DNA of 64,000 nt from Luteococcus japonicus. Lineage in GTDB: Bacteria > Actinomycetota > Actinomycetes > Propionibacteriales > Propionibacteriaceae. The position numbers and the translations under genes were made by a program. The notes under the pieces were generated by a model, which saw only the letters and a program-made list of their open reading frames with translations, made no database searches and was not told where the DNA came from. Below are positions 1-8,416 of the stretch, piece by piece (the stretch's first letter is position 1; every line of letters starts with the position of its first letter). The stretch is taken from the NCBI RefSeq assembly GCF_003752415.1, contig NZ_RKHG01000001.1:1364001-1428000 (forward strand), read 5' to 3'.

Positions 1-2097
1 GAACATCCAGCGCAGCTCCGGGCCCAGCTCCAGCCCGTCGAGCACCAGGCTGCCGTCGAGCAGCGTGGTGATCCGCGGGGAGAGGATGTCCACCCGCAGC
101 CCCAGCCGCGCGATGCTGCGGGCCAGCACCACCTGCGCGTCGGAACCGGGGCGGGCGGCGACGAGTTCCTGCCAGATCCTCTCGGCGACGGGCCCGGCCG
201 CCTCCTCGCGAGCTTCCGGGGGCAGGTAGAGGTTGAGGCAGCTGTCCACCCGCGCGAGCACGTCGGTGAGGGTGGCCGCATCGGTCTCGGCCAAGGCATG
301 GTCCATGGCGATGGCGAGGTAGTCACGGGCGGGGAGCACGGCGTCGCGGGTCATGTTCCACAGGGCAGCCCAGACCAGGGCGCGGGCCAGGGCATCGTCG
401 ACGCCGGACAGGTGGGCACGCACCGTCTCCAGCGAAGCCGGATCCAGCACGACCTTGGCGTAGGTGAGGTCCTCGTCATTGACCAGCACCAGGTCAGGTG
501 CCGACAGCCCGACGGCCTGCGGCAGATCGGTGGACGGGCCGCCGGCCAGGTCCACCTCCAGCCGGTCCGTGCGGCGCAGCATGCCGTCGACGACGCGGTA
601 GAGGCCGACGGCCAGGGTGTGTGGGCGTCCCACGACCGTACCGTCGCGGGCATCCAGCGACTCCTGGCGGATCGCCAGCCGGGTGATCCGCCCGTCGGCG
701 GTCTCGATGACCGGGGTGAGGGTGTCCGGCCCCGCGGTCTGCAACCAGCAGGCCGCCCACTCGTCGAGGTCCCGGCCGGAGGCCTCCTGCAGCGAGGCCA
801 GCAGGTCCGCAAGCGTCGCCGAGGAGAAGGCATGCTGCTGGAAGTAGGCGCGGGCACCGGCGAAGAAGGCGTCGACGCCGACGTGGGCCACCAGCTGCTT
901 GAGCACCGCGGCGCCCTTGGCATAGGTGATGCCGTCGAAGTTCTGCTTGGCGGCCTCCACATCAGCGATGTCCGCGACGATCGGGTGCGTGGTGGGCAGC
1001 TGGTCCTGCGCATAGGCCCAGGCCTTGCGACGCCCGGCGAAGGCCACCCAGGCGTCGGTGAACTCGGTGGCCTGGACGCTGACGTGGGCACCCATGAACT
1101 CGGCGAAGGACTCCTTGAGCCACAGGTCGTCCCACCACTGCGGGGTGACCAGGTCACCGAACCACATGTGCGCCATCTCGTGCAGGATCGTGTTCGCGCG
1201 TCCCTGGTACTGGGCACGGGTGGCGGCGGAGCGGTGGATGTAGGCCTCGGTGAAGGTGACCAGGCCGGGGTTCTCCATGGCGCCCAGGTTGTACTCGGGC
1301 ACGAAGACCTGGTCGTACTTGCCCCACGGATAGGGGAAGCCGAAGGCGCGGTGGTAGAAGTCCATCCCCTGCCGCGTGACCTCGAAGATCTTCTCGGCGT
1401 CGAAGTGCGGCGCCAGGCTCTGCCGGCACAGGGCACCAAGGGGCACCTCCAGGCCGTCGTCGGAAGTCCACGAGGAGGTCTGTTCATGCCAGGGCCCGGC
1501 GATGATGCAGGTCAGGTAGGTGGACAACGGCGGCGTGGGGCCGAAGGCGTGGCGTACCCCGTCGAACTGGTCATCGTCGCCCTTGATGGGGCCGCCCGCC
1601 ACACGGGGCTGGTTGGAGCGAACCTGCCACCCCTCAGGCGCCAGCACGGTGATGTGGTGGACGGCCTTGAGGTCCGGCTGCTCGAAATTGGGGAAGACGC
1701 GACGCGCATCCGCCGGTTCGTACTGCGTGTACAGGTAGGTCTGCTGGTCCACCGGGTCCAGGAAGCGGTGCAGACCCTGTCCGGAGCGGCTGTAGCGACC
1801 CGCGGCGCTCACCTCGACGACATTGCGGCCGGGGGTCAGCTGGACAGGGAAGCGGGCCCCGTCGTAGTCCACCGCCTGAACCTCACCGTTGACCACCACC
1901 CGGTGCACGATGGCGTCGAGGAAGTCCAGCGTCGTGGAGTCCAGAGAGGTGTCCAGCACGATGACGCAGTGCACGCCGAAGGTGTCGTGGGACTGGTCGG
2001 TGGCCCTCCTCACGTCGATGGTGCTGTGGTAGCTCTCGACGGTGATCCCGGTGCTGCGGACGCGGGCCTCGGCCCGGCTGATGTTTCCTGTACTCAC
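1..2097 (-). CDS. pepN: Aminopeptidase N, M1 family (3' end beyond the window)
   Basis: Zinc metallopeptidase that removes N-terminal residues from peptides in the cytoplasm. The first 699 codons are present; the C-terminal ERAP1-like helical part runs off the left edge. The exopeptidase motif GAMEN is at about residues 272-276, and the zinc site HEMAH at 306-310 is followed by the third ligand E329 in WLKES, the M1 spacing. The N-terminus (STGNISRAEA) matches actinobacterial PepN, which supports the GTG start at 2097. It is divergent from the BadF-type kinase, with an 80-bp shared promoter region. Family and function are certain; substrate range is not visible. Confidence 0.96.
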   Translation of the reverse strand, partial: MSTGNISRAEARVRSTGITVESYHSTIDVRRATDQSHDTFGVHCVIVLDTSLDSTTLDFLDAIVHRVVVNGEVQAVDYDGARFPVQLTPGRNVVEVSAAGRYSRSGQGLHRFLDPVDQQTYLYTQYEPADARRVFPNFEQPDLKAVHHITVLAPEGWQVRSNQPRVAGGPIKGDDDQFDGVRHAFGPTPPLSTYLTCIIAGPWHEQTSSWTSDDGLEVPLGALCRQSLAPHFDAEKIFEVTRQGMDFYHRAFGFPYPWGKYDQVFVPEYNLGAMENPGLVTFTEAYIHRSAATRAQYQGRANTILHEMAHMWFGDLVTPQWWDDLWLKESFAEFMGAHVSVQATEFTDAWVAFAGRRKAWAYAQDQLPTTHPIVADIADVEAAKQNFDGITYAKGAAVLKQLVAHVGVDAFFAGARAYFQQHAFSSATLADLLASLQEASGRDLDEWAACWLQTAGPDTLTPVIETADGRITRLAIRQESLDARDGTVVGRPHTLAVGLYRVVDGMLRRTDRLEVDLAGGPSTDLPQAVGLSAPDLVLVNDEDLTYAKVVLDPASLETVRAHLSGVDDALARALVWAALWNMTRDAVLPARDYLAIAMDHALAETDAATLTDVLARVDSCLNLYLPPEAREEAAGPVAERIWQELVAARPGSDAQVVLARSIARLGLRVDILSPRITTLLDGSLVLDGLELGPELRWMF

Positions 2098-2177
2098 ACC
2101 TGCCAGCCAAACACCGCCCGTCGGCGGTGGCAAGCCCCCCACGCCGCAGCGCCTCAACCCTGCCCTAGGCTGTCGCC

Positions 2178-3119
2178 ATGACAACGCTGTCCGTCCCGCA
2201 GACCGCACCCGTACTGGCCCTCGATGCTGGGCAGACCGGTATCCGGGCGGAGCTGCGCGCGGGCGGGGCCGTCGTGGCCAGCCAGGAGTTCGACGGGGTG
2301 CTGACCGACCGGCCGGTGATCCCCCAGCTGGCGCGGGCCGCCGTCGAGGCGCTGTCCGGCGTCGAGCCCGGTGATCGTCCCAGCGTGCTCGCCGTGGGCA
2401 GTTCGGGGCTCACCGACGACATGCGCGCCGAGGAACTACTGCAGCTGACCCGCGAGGCCGGGATCGGTCACGTGCGCCTGGCGCACGACTCCATCACCAG
2501 CTATCTGGGGGCCTTGGGCAATGTCACCGGTGTCGTCACGGCGGCGGGAACCGGCGTCGTGACCCTGGCCGTGGGGACCCGCGACGTGGCCCGCGTCGAC
2601 GGCTGGGGTCACCTGCTCGGTGACGCCGGGTCGGGCTTCTGGATCGGGCGCGCCGCCCTGGATGCTGTGATGCGCGCCCATGACGGACGTGGCCCGCAGA
2701 CCGCCCTGACCCCCTTGGCCCTGGAGGAGTTCCCGGACCTGGAGGCGGCCTACATGGTCCTGCAGGCCGACGAGCACAAGGTGAGCCGGATCGCCTCCTG
2801 GGGGCGCACCGTTGCCGAACTGGCCAAGACGGACGAGGTCTGCCGCGAGATCAGCGCTCGGGCCGGCCGGGAGCTGGCCTGTTCCGCACTGGCCGGGCTC
2901 TCCCGGGTGGGCGAGGACCAGCGGCCGGACCCCGCGCTCAGCACCGTCGGGAAGGTCTTCTCCTCCCCCTGGATTGCCGACGCCTTCCGGGAGGCCGTGC
3001 TGGCGCGCCACTCACAGGCACGGATCGTCCCGGCTCACGGCACGGCCCTGGATGGCGCCGCACTGCTCCCGACGGTTGCTCCCGAGGACGCCCTGGCCAC
3101 CCACATCCGCACCGCCTGA
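2178..3119 (+). CDS. BadF/BadG/BcrA/BcrD-type ATPase, probable N-acetylglucosamine-type kinase
   Basis: A 313-residue member of the ASKHA (actin-hexokinase fold) superfamily. Near the N-terminus LALDAGQTGIRAEL is the phosphate-1 loop, AAGTGVVTLAVG around residues 115-126 is the phosphate-2 loop, and GWGHLLGDAGSGFWIG is the GDEGS-like signature of N-acetylglucosamine kinase and BadF proteins. Small members of this family usually phosphorylate amino sugars such as GlcNAc from cell-wall turnover; that is family knowledge, not proof of substrate. A TAGGCT box lies six bases before the ATG, so the mRNA is probably leaderless. No sugar transporter sits beside it. Confidence 0.82.
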   Translation: MTTLSVPQTAPVLALDAGQTGIRAELRAGGAVVASQEFDGVLTDRPVIPQLARAAVEALSGVEPGDRPSVLAVGSSGLTDDMRAEELLQLTREAGIGHVRLAHDSITSYLGALGNVTGVVTAAGTGVVTLAVGTRDVARVDGWGHLLGDAGSGFWIGRAALDAVMRAHDGRGPQTALTPLALEEFPDLEAAYMVLQADEHKVSRIASWGRTVAELAKTDEVCREISARAGRELACSALAGLSRVGEDQRPDPALSTVGKVFSSPWIADAFREAVLARHSQARIVPAHGTALDGAALLPTVAPEDALATHIRTA

Positions 3120-3173
3120 GCCGCGCCACGCCCCGAATGCACCACCCGCCTCCGGGCAGGGCAGACTTGAGGG

Positions 3174-3839
3174 GTGAACCCCGTGATCCGAGTCGCCCTG
3201 ATCAACGACCACCCCATCGTCGTCGAGGGTCTGCGCACCCTGCTGCAGCCCTTCCCGCAGGTGGACATCGTGGAGCTCGACACCTTCCTCGACGTGAGGC
3301 AGCCGGTGGACCTGGCGCTGCTCGACACCCACGCCCAGGCCGCTCCGCTGCACGAGGCGGTCGCCGAGAGACTGGCCGAGGCAAGCATCTCCCGGCTCGC
3401 GGTCTTCACCTGGACCGTCACCGAACAGGCCGTCCAGGACGCCCTCGGCGCCGGGGCGCATGGCGTGCTGTCCAAGCAACTTGCGGGCGACGAGCTGGCC
3501 CGCGCGCTGGTGCGGATCGGGCAGGGCGAGGTCGTCGTCGCCCGGAATCCCCAGGAGCAGCAGGCCGCCGAGGACCTGGCCGCCACCCAGGCTGGCCGTG
3601 GCCGCGACTGGCCCGGGCGGGACCAGGGGCTGACCATGCGCGAGTCGGAGATGATCGCCCTGATCTGCCAGGGACTCACCAATGAGCAGATCGCCGCCCG
3701 TCTCTACCTGAGCCCCAATTCGGTGAAGTCCTACATCCGCTCCGCCTATCACAAGGCGGGCGTCAGCTCTCGCTCGCGGGCGGTGCTGTGGGGCATCGAC
3801 CACGGCCTGCGTCCGGTGGCGAGCCGACGCACCGCCTGA
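3174..3839 (+). CDS. NarL/LuxR-type response regulator
   Basis: A 221-residue two-domain regulator. The receiver domain keeps the acidic residue D12, the phospho-acceptor D51 (LALLD), T79 and K101 (LSK), so it should be phosphorylatable. After a linker, residues about 153-215 form a LuxR-type HTH (LTMRESEMIALICQGLTNEQ then LYLSPNSVKSYI). No histidine kinase gene is adjacent, so it is an orphan regulator here. A second in-frame GTG at 3183 is an alternative start. It lies just upstream of phoX in the same direction, but about 145 bp with a PHO box separates them, so co-transcription is doubtful. Confidence 0.88.
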   Translation: MNPVIRVALINDHPIVVEGLRTLLQPFPQVDIVELDTFLDVRQPVDLALLDTHAQAAPLHEAVAERLAEASISRLAVFTWTVTEQAVQDALGAGAHGVLSKQLAGDELARALVRIGQGEVVVARNPQEQQAAEDLAATQAGRGRDWPGRDQGLTMRESEMIALICQGLTNEQIAARLYLSPNSVKSYIRSAYHKAGVSSRSRAVLWGIDHGLRPVASRRTA

Positions 3840-3868
3840 GACCTCCCCGCGCGGGGACCCTCTGCTTC

Positions 3869-3890
3869 GTTCACCTTTCGTTCAACGCCA
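3869..3890 (+). promoter_or_regulatory. PHO box (two 11-bp direct repeat units) upstream of phoX
   Basis: GTTCACCTTTC at 3869-3879 is followed immediately by GTTCAACGCCA at 3880-3890. Two adjacent 11-bp units beginning GTTCAnC are the form of PhoP binding sites in Streptomyces. The site is about 95 bp before the phoX start, so phosphate-starvation control by PhoR-PhoP is a strong inference; no phoP gene is in the window. Confidence 0.65.
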
Positions 3891-3984
3891 TGTCCCGGCA
3901 CGTCCACCCACGGCTGTTTGGCTGGCCACTGCGTCCCCACAGGCGGCTGCCAGACCAGGCAGCCGGAGCGAAAGGTACAACCCC

Positions 3985-6045
3985 ATGGACTCCAAGCGTC
4001 TCCTCCCGATGGCAGACCACGTGCGCGGCAAGCGTTCGGCGGTCACCTGCCAGCTCAAGTGTGACAACCAGTGCCTTGGCGAGGTGTGCAACACCACCTC
4101 CAACGGCTATTTCCGTGACATCGCCTCGTCCGCTGTCTCCCGCCGCGCCGTGCTGGGTGGATCGGCCGGTGCCGTCGCCCTGTTCGGCGCCTCCCGCTTC
4201 GATGCCCCGGCCGCGGCCGCCCCGCTGTCCGAGCAGGCCCTGGCCGAGGGCCGCCGCGGCGCCCGTCGCAGCCCGCTGAACTTCGAGGCCATCCGCCCCG
4301 TCGACTTCAAGGTCGACGAGTTCAACGTTCCCGAGGGCTACAGCTGGAAGCCGATCATCCGCTGGGGCGACCCGCTCTTCGCCGATTCCCCCGCCTTCGA
4401 TCCGAAGAAGCAGACCGCTGCCGCGGCTCGCAAGCAGTTCGGCTACGACAACGACTACACCGAGATCATCGACATCCCCGGTTCCGAGGGCCGTCGCGCG
4501 GTGATGTTCGTCAACCACGAGTACACCAACGAGAACATCATGTTCCCGCCCACCATGCCCATCGAGGACCAGCGTGAGATCGGCATGATCAACCACGGCC
4601 TGACCGTCGTGGAGCTGGAGCGCAAGAACACCGCCAGCCCCTTCAGCTACGTCAAGGGCGCCCGCCTGAACCGTCGCATCGTCATCGACGACGCCTACCG
4701 GATGACCGGCCCGGCCGCCGGCTCGGAGCTGCTCAAGACCAAGGCCGACCCGTCGGGCACCAAGGTGCTGGGTACCCTGGGCAACTGCTCCGGCGGCCTG
4801 ACCCCGTGGGGCACCCTGCTGTCCGGGGAGGAGAACTTCCACTCCTACTTCCGCGCCGAGGGCACCTCCCCCGAGGAGAAGCGCTACGGCCTCACCGACA
4901 AGGCCACCGTCCGCGGCTGGGAGAAGAGCGACCCCCGCTTCGACACCCGCAACAAGGGCTTCGAGAACGAGACCAACCGCTTCGGCTGGATCGTCGAGGT
5001 CGACCCCTTCGACCCGAAGTCCACCCCCCGCAAGCACACCGCCCTGGGCCGTTTCAAGCACGAGGGCGCCAATGTCATCGTCGCCGAGAACGGCCACGTG
5101 GTTGCCTACTCCGGTGACGACGAGAAGTTCGACTACCTGTACAAGTTCGTCAGCAAGCGCAAGTACCGCAAGAACGACCGTCGCCACAACATGCGCCTGC
5201 TGGAGGAGGGTGACCTGTACGTCGCCAAGTTCAGCGGCAACTCGCCCGCCAGCGAGATCGACGGCAAGGGCACTCTGCCCAGCGATGGTGCCTTCGACGG
5301 CACCGGTCGTTGGCTGCCGCTGACCAAGGACGGCAAGTCCATGGTCGAGGGCATGAGCCTGGAGGAGGTGCTGGTCCACACCCGCATCGCCGCCGACAGG
5401 CTGGGCGCCACCAAGATGGACCGTTGCGAGGACGTCCAGCCCTCGCTGCACAGCCGCCGCGTCTACGTCGCCTGCACCAACAACTCCGACCGCGCCAAGC
5501 CAGGCAAGGCCGGCGTAGACGAGCCGAACCCCCGCGCCGAGAACCGCGATGGCCACATCGTGGAGATCGACGAGCTGGGCGAGCAGACCTCGTTGCGCTT
5601 CGCCTGGAACCTGATGCTGGTCTGCGGCGATCCTGCCACCGACGAGAACACCTACTTCGCCGGCTACCCGCGCGAGCACGTCTCGCCGATCAGCTGCCCG
5701 GACAACCTGGCCTTTGACTCGGTGGGCAATCTGTGGATCTCCACCGACGGCGCCCCCGACGGCATCGGCTACAACGACGGCCTGTTCAAGGTCACGCTGA
5801 CCGGCCGTGACCGGGGCCGCGTCGAGCAGTTCCTCTCGGTGCCCCGCGACGCCGAGACCTGCGGGCCGATCGTCCGTGATCAGGAGAAGACGGTCTTCGT
5901 CGCCGTGCAGCACCCGGGCGAGGAGGGCACCTGGGAGGAGCCGAACAGCTACTTCCCCGACTACGACAACACCCTGCCCCGCCCCACGGTGGTGCAGGTC
6001 TACAAGAAGGCCCCGGCCAAGGGCCGCGGCCGCGGCCGCAAGTGA
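3985..6045 (+). CDS. phoX: PhoX-family alkaline phosphatase (DUF839), Tat-exported
   Basis: A 686-residue PhoX-type phosphatase, a calcium/iron phosphomonoesterase family exported folded by the Tat system. The twin-arginine motif SRRAVLGG at about residue 51 precedes a hydrophobic stretch ending in an Ala-rich cleavage region. As in other long actinobacterial PhoX proteins there is a 50-residue leader before the RR motif, with cysteines in CQLKCDNQC. The beta-propeller body carries MFVNHEYTNEN, NCSGGLTPWGTLLSGEEN and FKHEGANVIV, typical of DUF839. A weak AAAGG ribosome site lies about 11 nt before the ATG. The PHO box upstream suggests phosphate-scavenging use. The C-terminus is Lys/Arg/Gly-rich. 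Confidence 0.9.
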   Translation: MDSKRLLPMADHVRGKRSAVTCQLKCDNQCLGEVCNTTSNGYFRDIASSAVSRRAVLGGSAGAVALFGASRFDAPAAAAPLSEQALAEGRRGARRSPLNFEAIRPVDFKVDEFNVPEGYSWKPIIRWGDPLFADSPAFDPKKQTAAAARKQFGYDNDYTEIIDIPGSEGRRAVMFVNHEYTNENIMFPPTMPIEDQREIGMINHGLTVVELERKNTASPFSYVKGARLNRRIVIDDAYRMTGPAAGSELLKTKADPSGTKVLGTLGNCSGGLTPWGTLLSGEENFHSYFRAEGTSPEEKRYGLTDKATVRGWEKSDPRFDTRNKGFENETNRFGWIVEVDPFDPKSTPRKHTALGRFKHEGANVIVAENGHVVAYSGDDEKFDYLYKFVSKRKYRKNDRRHNMRLLEEGDLYVAKFSGNSPASEIDGKGTLPSDGAFDGTGRWLPLTKDGKSMVEGMSLEEVLVHTRIAADRLGATKMDRCEDVQPSLHSRRVYVACTNNSDRAKPGKAGVDEPNPRAENRDGHIVEIDELGEQTSLRFAWNLMLVCGDPATDENTYFAGYPREHVSPISCPDNLAFDSVGNLWISTDGAPDGIGYNDGLFKVTLTGRDRGRVEQFLSVPRDAETCGPIVRDQEKTVFVAVQHPGEEGTWEEPNSYFPDYDNTLPRPTVVQVYKKAPAKGRGRGRK

Positions 6046-6069
6046 TGTGTTGAGCGCCTGACGGGGCGC

Positions 6070-6090
6070 CCGGACCCCATGTGGGTCCGG
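6070..6090 (+). terminator. Hairpin terminator after phoX
   Basis: An 8-bp perfect stem (CCGGACCC at 6070-6077 and GGGTCCGG at 6083-6090) with a 5-nt loop lies 25 bp after the phoX stop. There is no clear T-run, which is common in high-GC actinobacteria. Confidence 0.6.
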
Positions 6091-6120
6091 ACGTCCTGCG
6101 GTTCCCCACCCGCCGAGCCG

Positions 6121-6199
6121 CGCTCGGGTTCTGGTGATCCGCTCGGGTTCTGGTGATCCGCTCGGGTTGCAACACACGCGGACCGCACAAACCCGAGCG
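6121..6199. repeat. Tandem 19-bp repeat plus 41-bp hairpin element (copy 1)
   Basis: Two perfect 19-bp units (CGCTCGGGTTCTGGTGATC at 6121-6139 and 6140-6158) run into a 41-bp hairpin at 6159-6199 whose arms are CGCTCGGGTT and AACCCGAGCG. The 41-bp hairpin recurs at 48172-48212 with only two mismatches. It lies between the convergent phoX and purQ genes. It is a dispersed intergenic repeat of unknown role. Confidence 0.8.
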
Positions 6200-6292
6200 C
6201 CTGTCCGTCGGCGAGCGGAGGGCCCGGGACACGACGACGGCACCGCACCCGCGATGGGTACGGTGCCGTGCCGGCTGCTGTCAGGGGGCGTC

Positions 6293-6970
6293 TCAGACGC
6301 GGGCCTCGAGGAACTTCAGCACCGAGCTGAAGAACTTGCGGCCATCCAGGCTGGGGCCGGTCAGCTCCTCCATGTTGTGCTCCGGGTGGGGCATCAAACC
6401 GACGACATTGCCACGCTCATTGGTGATGCCGGCGATGTCATGGCTGGAGCCATTGGGATTGCCGTCGATGTAGCGGAAGACCACCTGGTTGTTGTCCTCC
6501 AGCATCTTCAGCGTCTCCGGGCTGGCCTGGTAGTTGCCCTCGCCGTTCTTGAGGACGATGGTGATCTCCTCACCGGCCTCGAAGTCGCAGGTCCAGGTGG
6601 TGTCCTTGGTCTCAACCCGCAGCCGCTGGTCCTTGCAGACGAAGTGGCGCTGCTCATTGCGGATCATGGCACCGGGCAGCAGGTGGCTCTCGCACAGCAC
6701 CTGGAAGCCATTGCAGATGCCCAGCGTCGGCATGCCCTGGTTGGCGGCCTCGACCACGGAGGACATCACCGGGGAGAAACGGGCGATGGCGCCGCAGCGC
6801 AGGTAGTCGCCGTAGCTGAACCCACCGGGCAGGACGACGGCGTCGACCCCCTCCAGGGAGTCCGACGCGTGCCACAGCGGCACGGGGGTTGCCCCGGCGA
6901 GCTCCACGGCGCGGATGGCGTCGTGGTCGTCGAGCGACCCGGGAAAGGTCACCACACCGATCTTGACCAT
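6293..6970 (-). CDS. purQ: Phosphoribosylformylglycinamidine synthase, glutaminase subunit
   Basis: A 225-residue class I glutamine amidotransferase that supplies ammonia to PurL in step four of purine synthesis. The nucleophile elbow GICNGF holds C86; H195 and E197 in PHPEHN complete the catalytic triad. The length is normal for the small PurQ of the PurL-PurQ-PurS type. The ATG at 6970 overlaps the purS stop by one base (TGATG), so the two are translationally coupled. purL is not downstream, because phoX converges from the other side; it must be elsewhere in the genome. Confidence 0.97.
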   Translation of the reverse strand: MVKIGVVTFPGSLDDHDAIRAVELAGATPVPLWHASDSLEGVDAVVLPGGFSYGDYLRCGAIARFSPVMSSVVEAANQGMPTLGICNGFQVLCESHLLPGAMIRNEQRHFVCKDQRLRVETKDTTWTCDFEAGEEITIVLKNGEGNYQASPETLKMLEDNNQVVFRYIDGNPNGSSHDIAGITNERGNVVGLMPHPEHNMEELTGPSLDGRKFFSSVLKFLEARV

Positions 6971-7218
6971 CAGTTGGCACCCTCGACGCGCACGTCGAAC
7001 TGCTCGATCACGGTGTTCGCGAGCAGCTTCTCCGCCGCATCCCGCACCTGGTCGAGACGGTCATCTGTGAGTTCACCGTCGACCTCGATCTCGAAACGCT
7101 TGCCCTGGCGCACGGTGAAACCGGCATATCCAAGGCGGTTGAGTGCTCCGGTCACAGCCTTGCCCTGGGGGTCAAGGATCTCGGGCTTGGGCATCACATC
7201 GACGACTACACGGGCCAT
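6970..7218 (-). CDS. purS: Phosphoribosylformylglycinamidine synthase subunit PurS
   Basis: An 82-residue protein beginning [20 protein letters not shown] and with the [17 protein letters not shown] core of PurS, the small dimeric protein that bridges PurQ and the small PurL for ammonia channelling. The ATG at 7218 is preferred over upstream starts because it gives the usual length and has a TAGGAT box seven bases before it, consistent with a leaderless mRNA. It is the first gene of a purS-purQ pair. Confidence 0.95.
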   Translation of the reverse strand: MARVVVDVMPKPEILDPQGKAVTGALNRLGYAGFTVRQGKRFEIEVDGELTDDRLDQVRDAAEKLLANTVIEQFDVRVEGAN

Positions 7219-7280
7219 GCTCGTGATCCTATCGAACCTCGGGTACCCACGACCCCACCCCACCGGTAGCGAGCCTGTCA

Positions 7281-7355
7281 CGATCGAGCGGGTTCAGGTC
7301 TCCAGCGCATCTTGAACGTGCCAAGGACCCAGAATCGCTCGATCGGGAAGATGGG
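7281..7355. repeat. 75-bp dispersed intergenic element (copy 1)
   Basis: A 75-bp segment bounded by CGATCGAGCG and CGCTCGATCG (the right arm continuing GGAAGATGGG). A second copy of exactly the same length is at 34766-34840; by my hand alignment 58 of 75 positions agree, including an internal TGAACGTGCC block and the last 20 bases. It lies between the divergent purS and DMT-transporter genes. Role unknown. Confidence 0.8.
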
Positions 7356-7391
7356 ACCGGCGACCCAACCGGTCTCGCCTATCGTCGTGCC

Positions 7392-8285
7392 GTGACCAGC
7401 CCCTCAACGACGCACTCCGGACACCGCCACGGAGCCCTGCTCGCCCTTGCCGGCGCCTGTCTGTGGGGCACCACGGGCACCTCGCAGGCCCTGCTCACCG
7501 GACAGCACAGCCCGGTGGCCGTGGGAGGCCTGCGCACCCTGGTGGCCGCCGTCCTGCTGACCGGCATCGCCCTGGCCGGCGGAGCTCGGGGCTGGGTGGT
7601 GCCGCTGCGACACGGGAGCTGGCGGTGGATCCTTCCTGCCGGCCTGTCCGTGGCCTGTTACCAGATGACCTTCTTCGCGGCCGTCGCCCGGACCGGGGTG
7701 GCCGTGGGAACCCTGGTCATGCTGGCCACGACGCCGCTGGTCGCGGGGCTGCTGGGCTGGCGGCTCGAGGGACGGCGCCCGTCCCGCCTGTGGGCGACGG
7801 CGACCCTGACCAGCCTGGCGGGTGCCTCGCTCCTGGTCCTGGGATCCGGCAGCTCCGCACCGCTCGACGTGCTGGGTCTCCTGCTCGCCGTGGCTGCCGG
7901 CATCAGCTTCGGCAGCTACTCCGTGGCGGGCCGACGTGCAGCCAGTGAGGGGGACGAACCGCTGGTGCTGAGCAGCTGGATCTTCCTGGTGGCAGCCCTT
8001 GTCCTGGCGGTGCCCCTGCTGCGGCAGGACCTCACCTTCGTCACCCAACCACGCAACCTCGTGGTGCTGGGCTGGCTCGGGGTGGCCGCCACGGCGGGCG
8101 CCTACCTGCTCTACCAGACCGGCATGCGCAGCATCGACGCCGCCACCGCCGCAACCCTGGCGCTGGCCGAACCCATGGTGGCCAACCTGCTGGCCGTGCT
8201 GGTGCTGGGAGAGCCCTTCACCGCCCTGATGGGGCTCGGGGTGGCGCTGGTGCTGGCCGGGTTGGGCCTGCTGAGCCGTGCCTAG
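7392..8285 (+). CDS. EamA/DMT-superfamily transporter
   Basis: A 297-residue integral membrane protein with about ten hydrophobic segments in two repeated halves, the pattern of the drug/metabolite transporter (EamA, RhaT) superfamily. The first half has GALLALAGACLWGTTGT; the second has FGSYSVAGRR and ends with the typical TALMGLGVALVLAGLGLL. Members export amino acids, nucleosides or drugs; the substrate cannot be told. The GTG start at 7392 has a TATCGT box six bases before it, pointing to a leaderless message. It is monocistronic and convergent with purC. Confidence 0.88.
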   Translation: MTSPSTTHSGHRHGALLALAGACLWGTTGTSQALLTGQHSPVAVGGLRTLVAAVLLTGIALAGGARGWVVPLRHGSWRWILPAGLSVACYQMTFFAAVARTGVAVGTLVMLATTPLVAGLLGWRLEGRRPSRLWATATLTSLAGASLLVLGSGSSAPLDVLGLLLAVAAGISFGSYSVAGRRAASEGDEPLVLSSWIFLVAALVLAVPLLRQDLTFVTQPRNLVVLGWLGVAATAGAYLLYQTGMRSIDAATAATLALAEPMVANLLAVLVLGEPFTALMGLGVALVLAGLGLLSRA

Positions 8286-8300
8286 ACCCGTCGGGACGAC

Positions 8301-8320
8301 GTGCACAGTCCACTGTGCAC
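8301..8320. terminator. Inverted repeat between convergent genes
   Basis: GTGCACAGT at 8301-8309 and ACTGTGCAC at 8312-8320 form a perfect 9-bp stem with only two bases between. It is 15 bp after the transporter stop and about 100 bp after the purC stop, so a bidirectional terminator is likely. The tight loop would also suit a protein-binding palindrome. Confidence 0.45.
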
Positions 8321-8416
8321 GCGCAAGGGGCAGGCCGGGGCGGGGTGCAGCACCAGACATCCCGCTCCAGATCCCGGGCGCAACAGGCACACCAGGCGCA
8401 CCCGTCAGGAAAGCAC

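Noticed and set aside
298-2181. Long plus-strand reading frame of 627 codons
   Set aside because: It is the complement of pepN; the minus strand has GAMEN and HEMAH motifs in order, while this frame has none and an Gly/Val/His-biased composition typical of antisense frames in high-GC DNA.
3845-3858. Perfect palindrome TCCCCGCGCGGGGA after the response regulator
   Set aside because: Short, purely G/C-rich and without room for an RNA loop; it could be chance in high-GC DNA, so not listed as a terminator.
3871-6243. 790-codon minus-strand frame opposite phoX
   Set aside because: Low-complexity Val/Gly/Leu/Ala sequence with no motif; phoX on the plus strand is clearly the gene.
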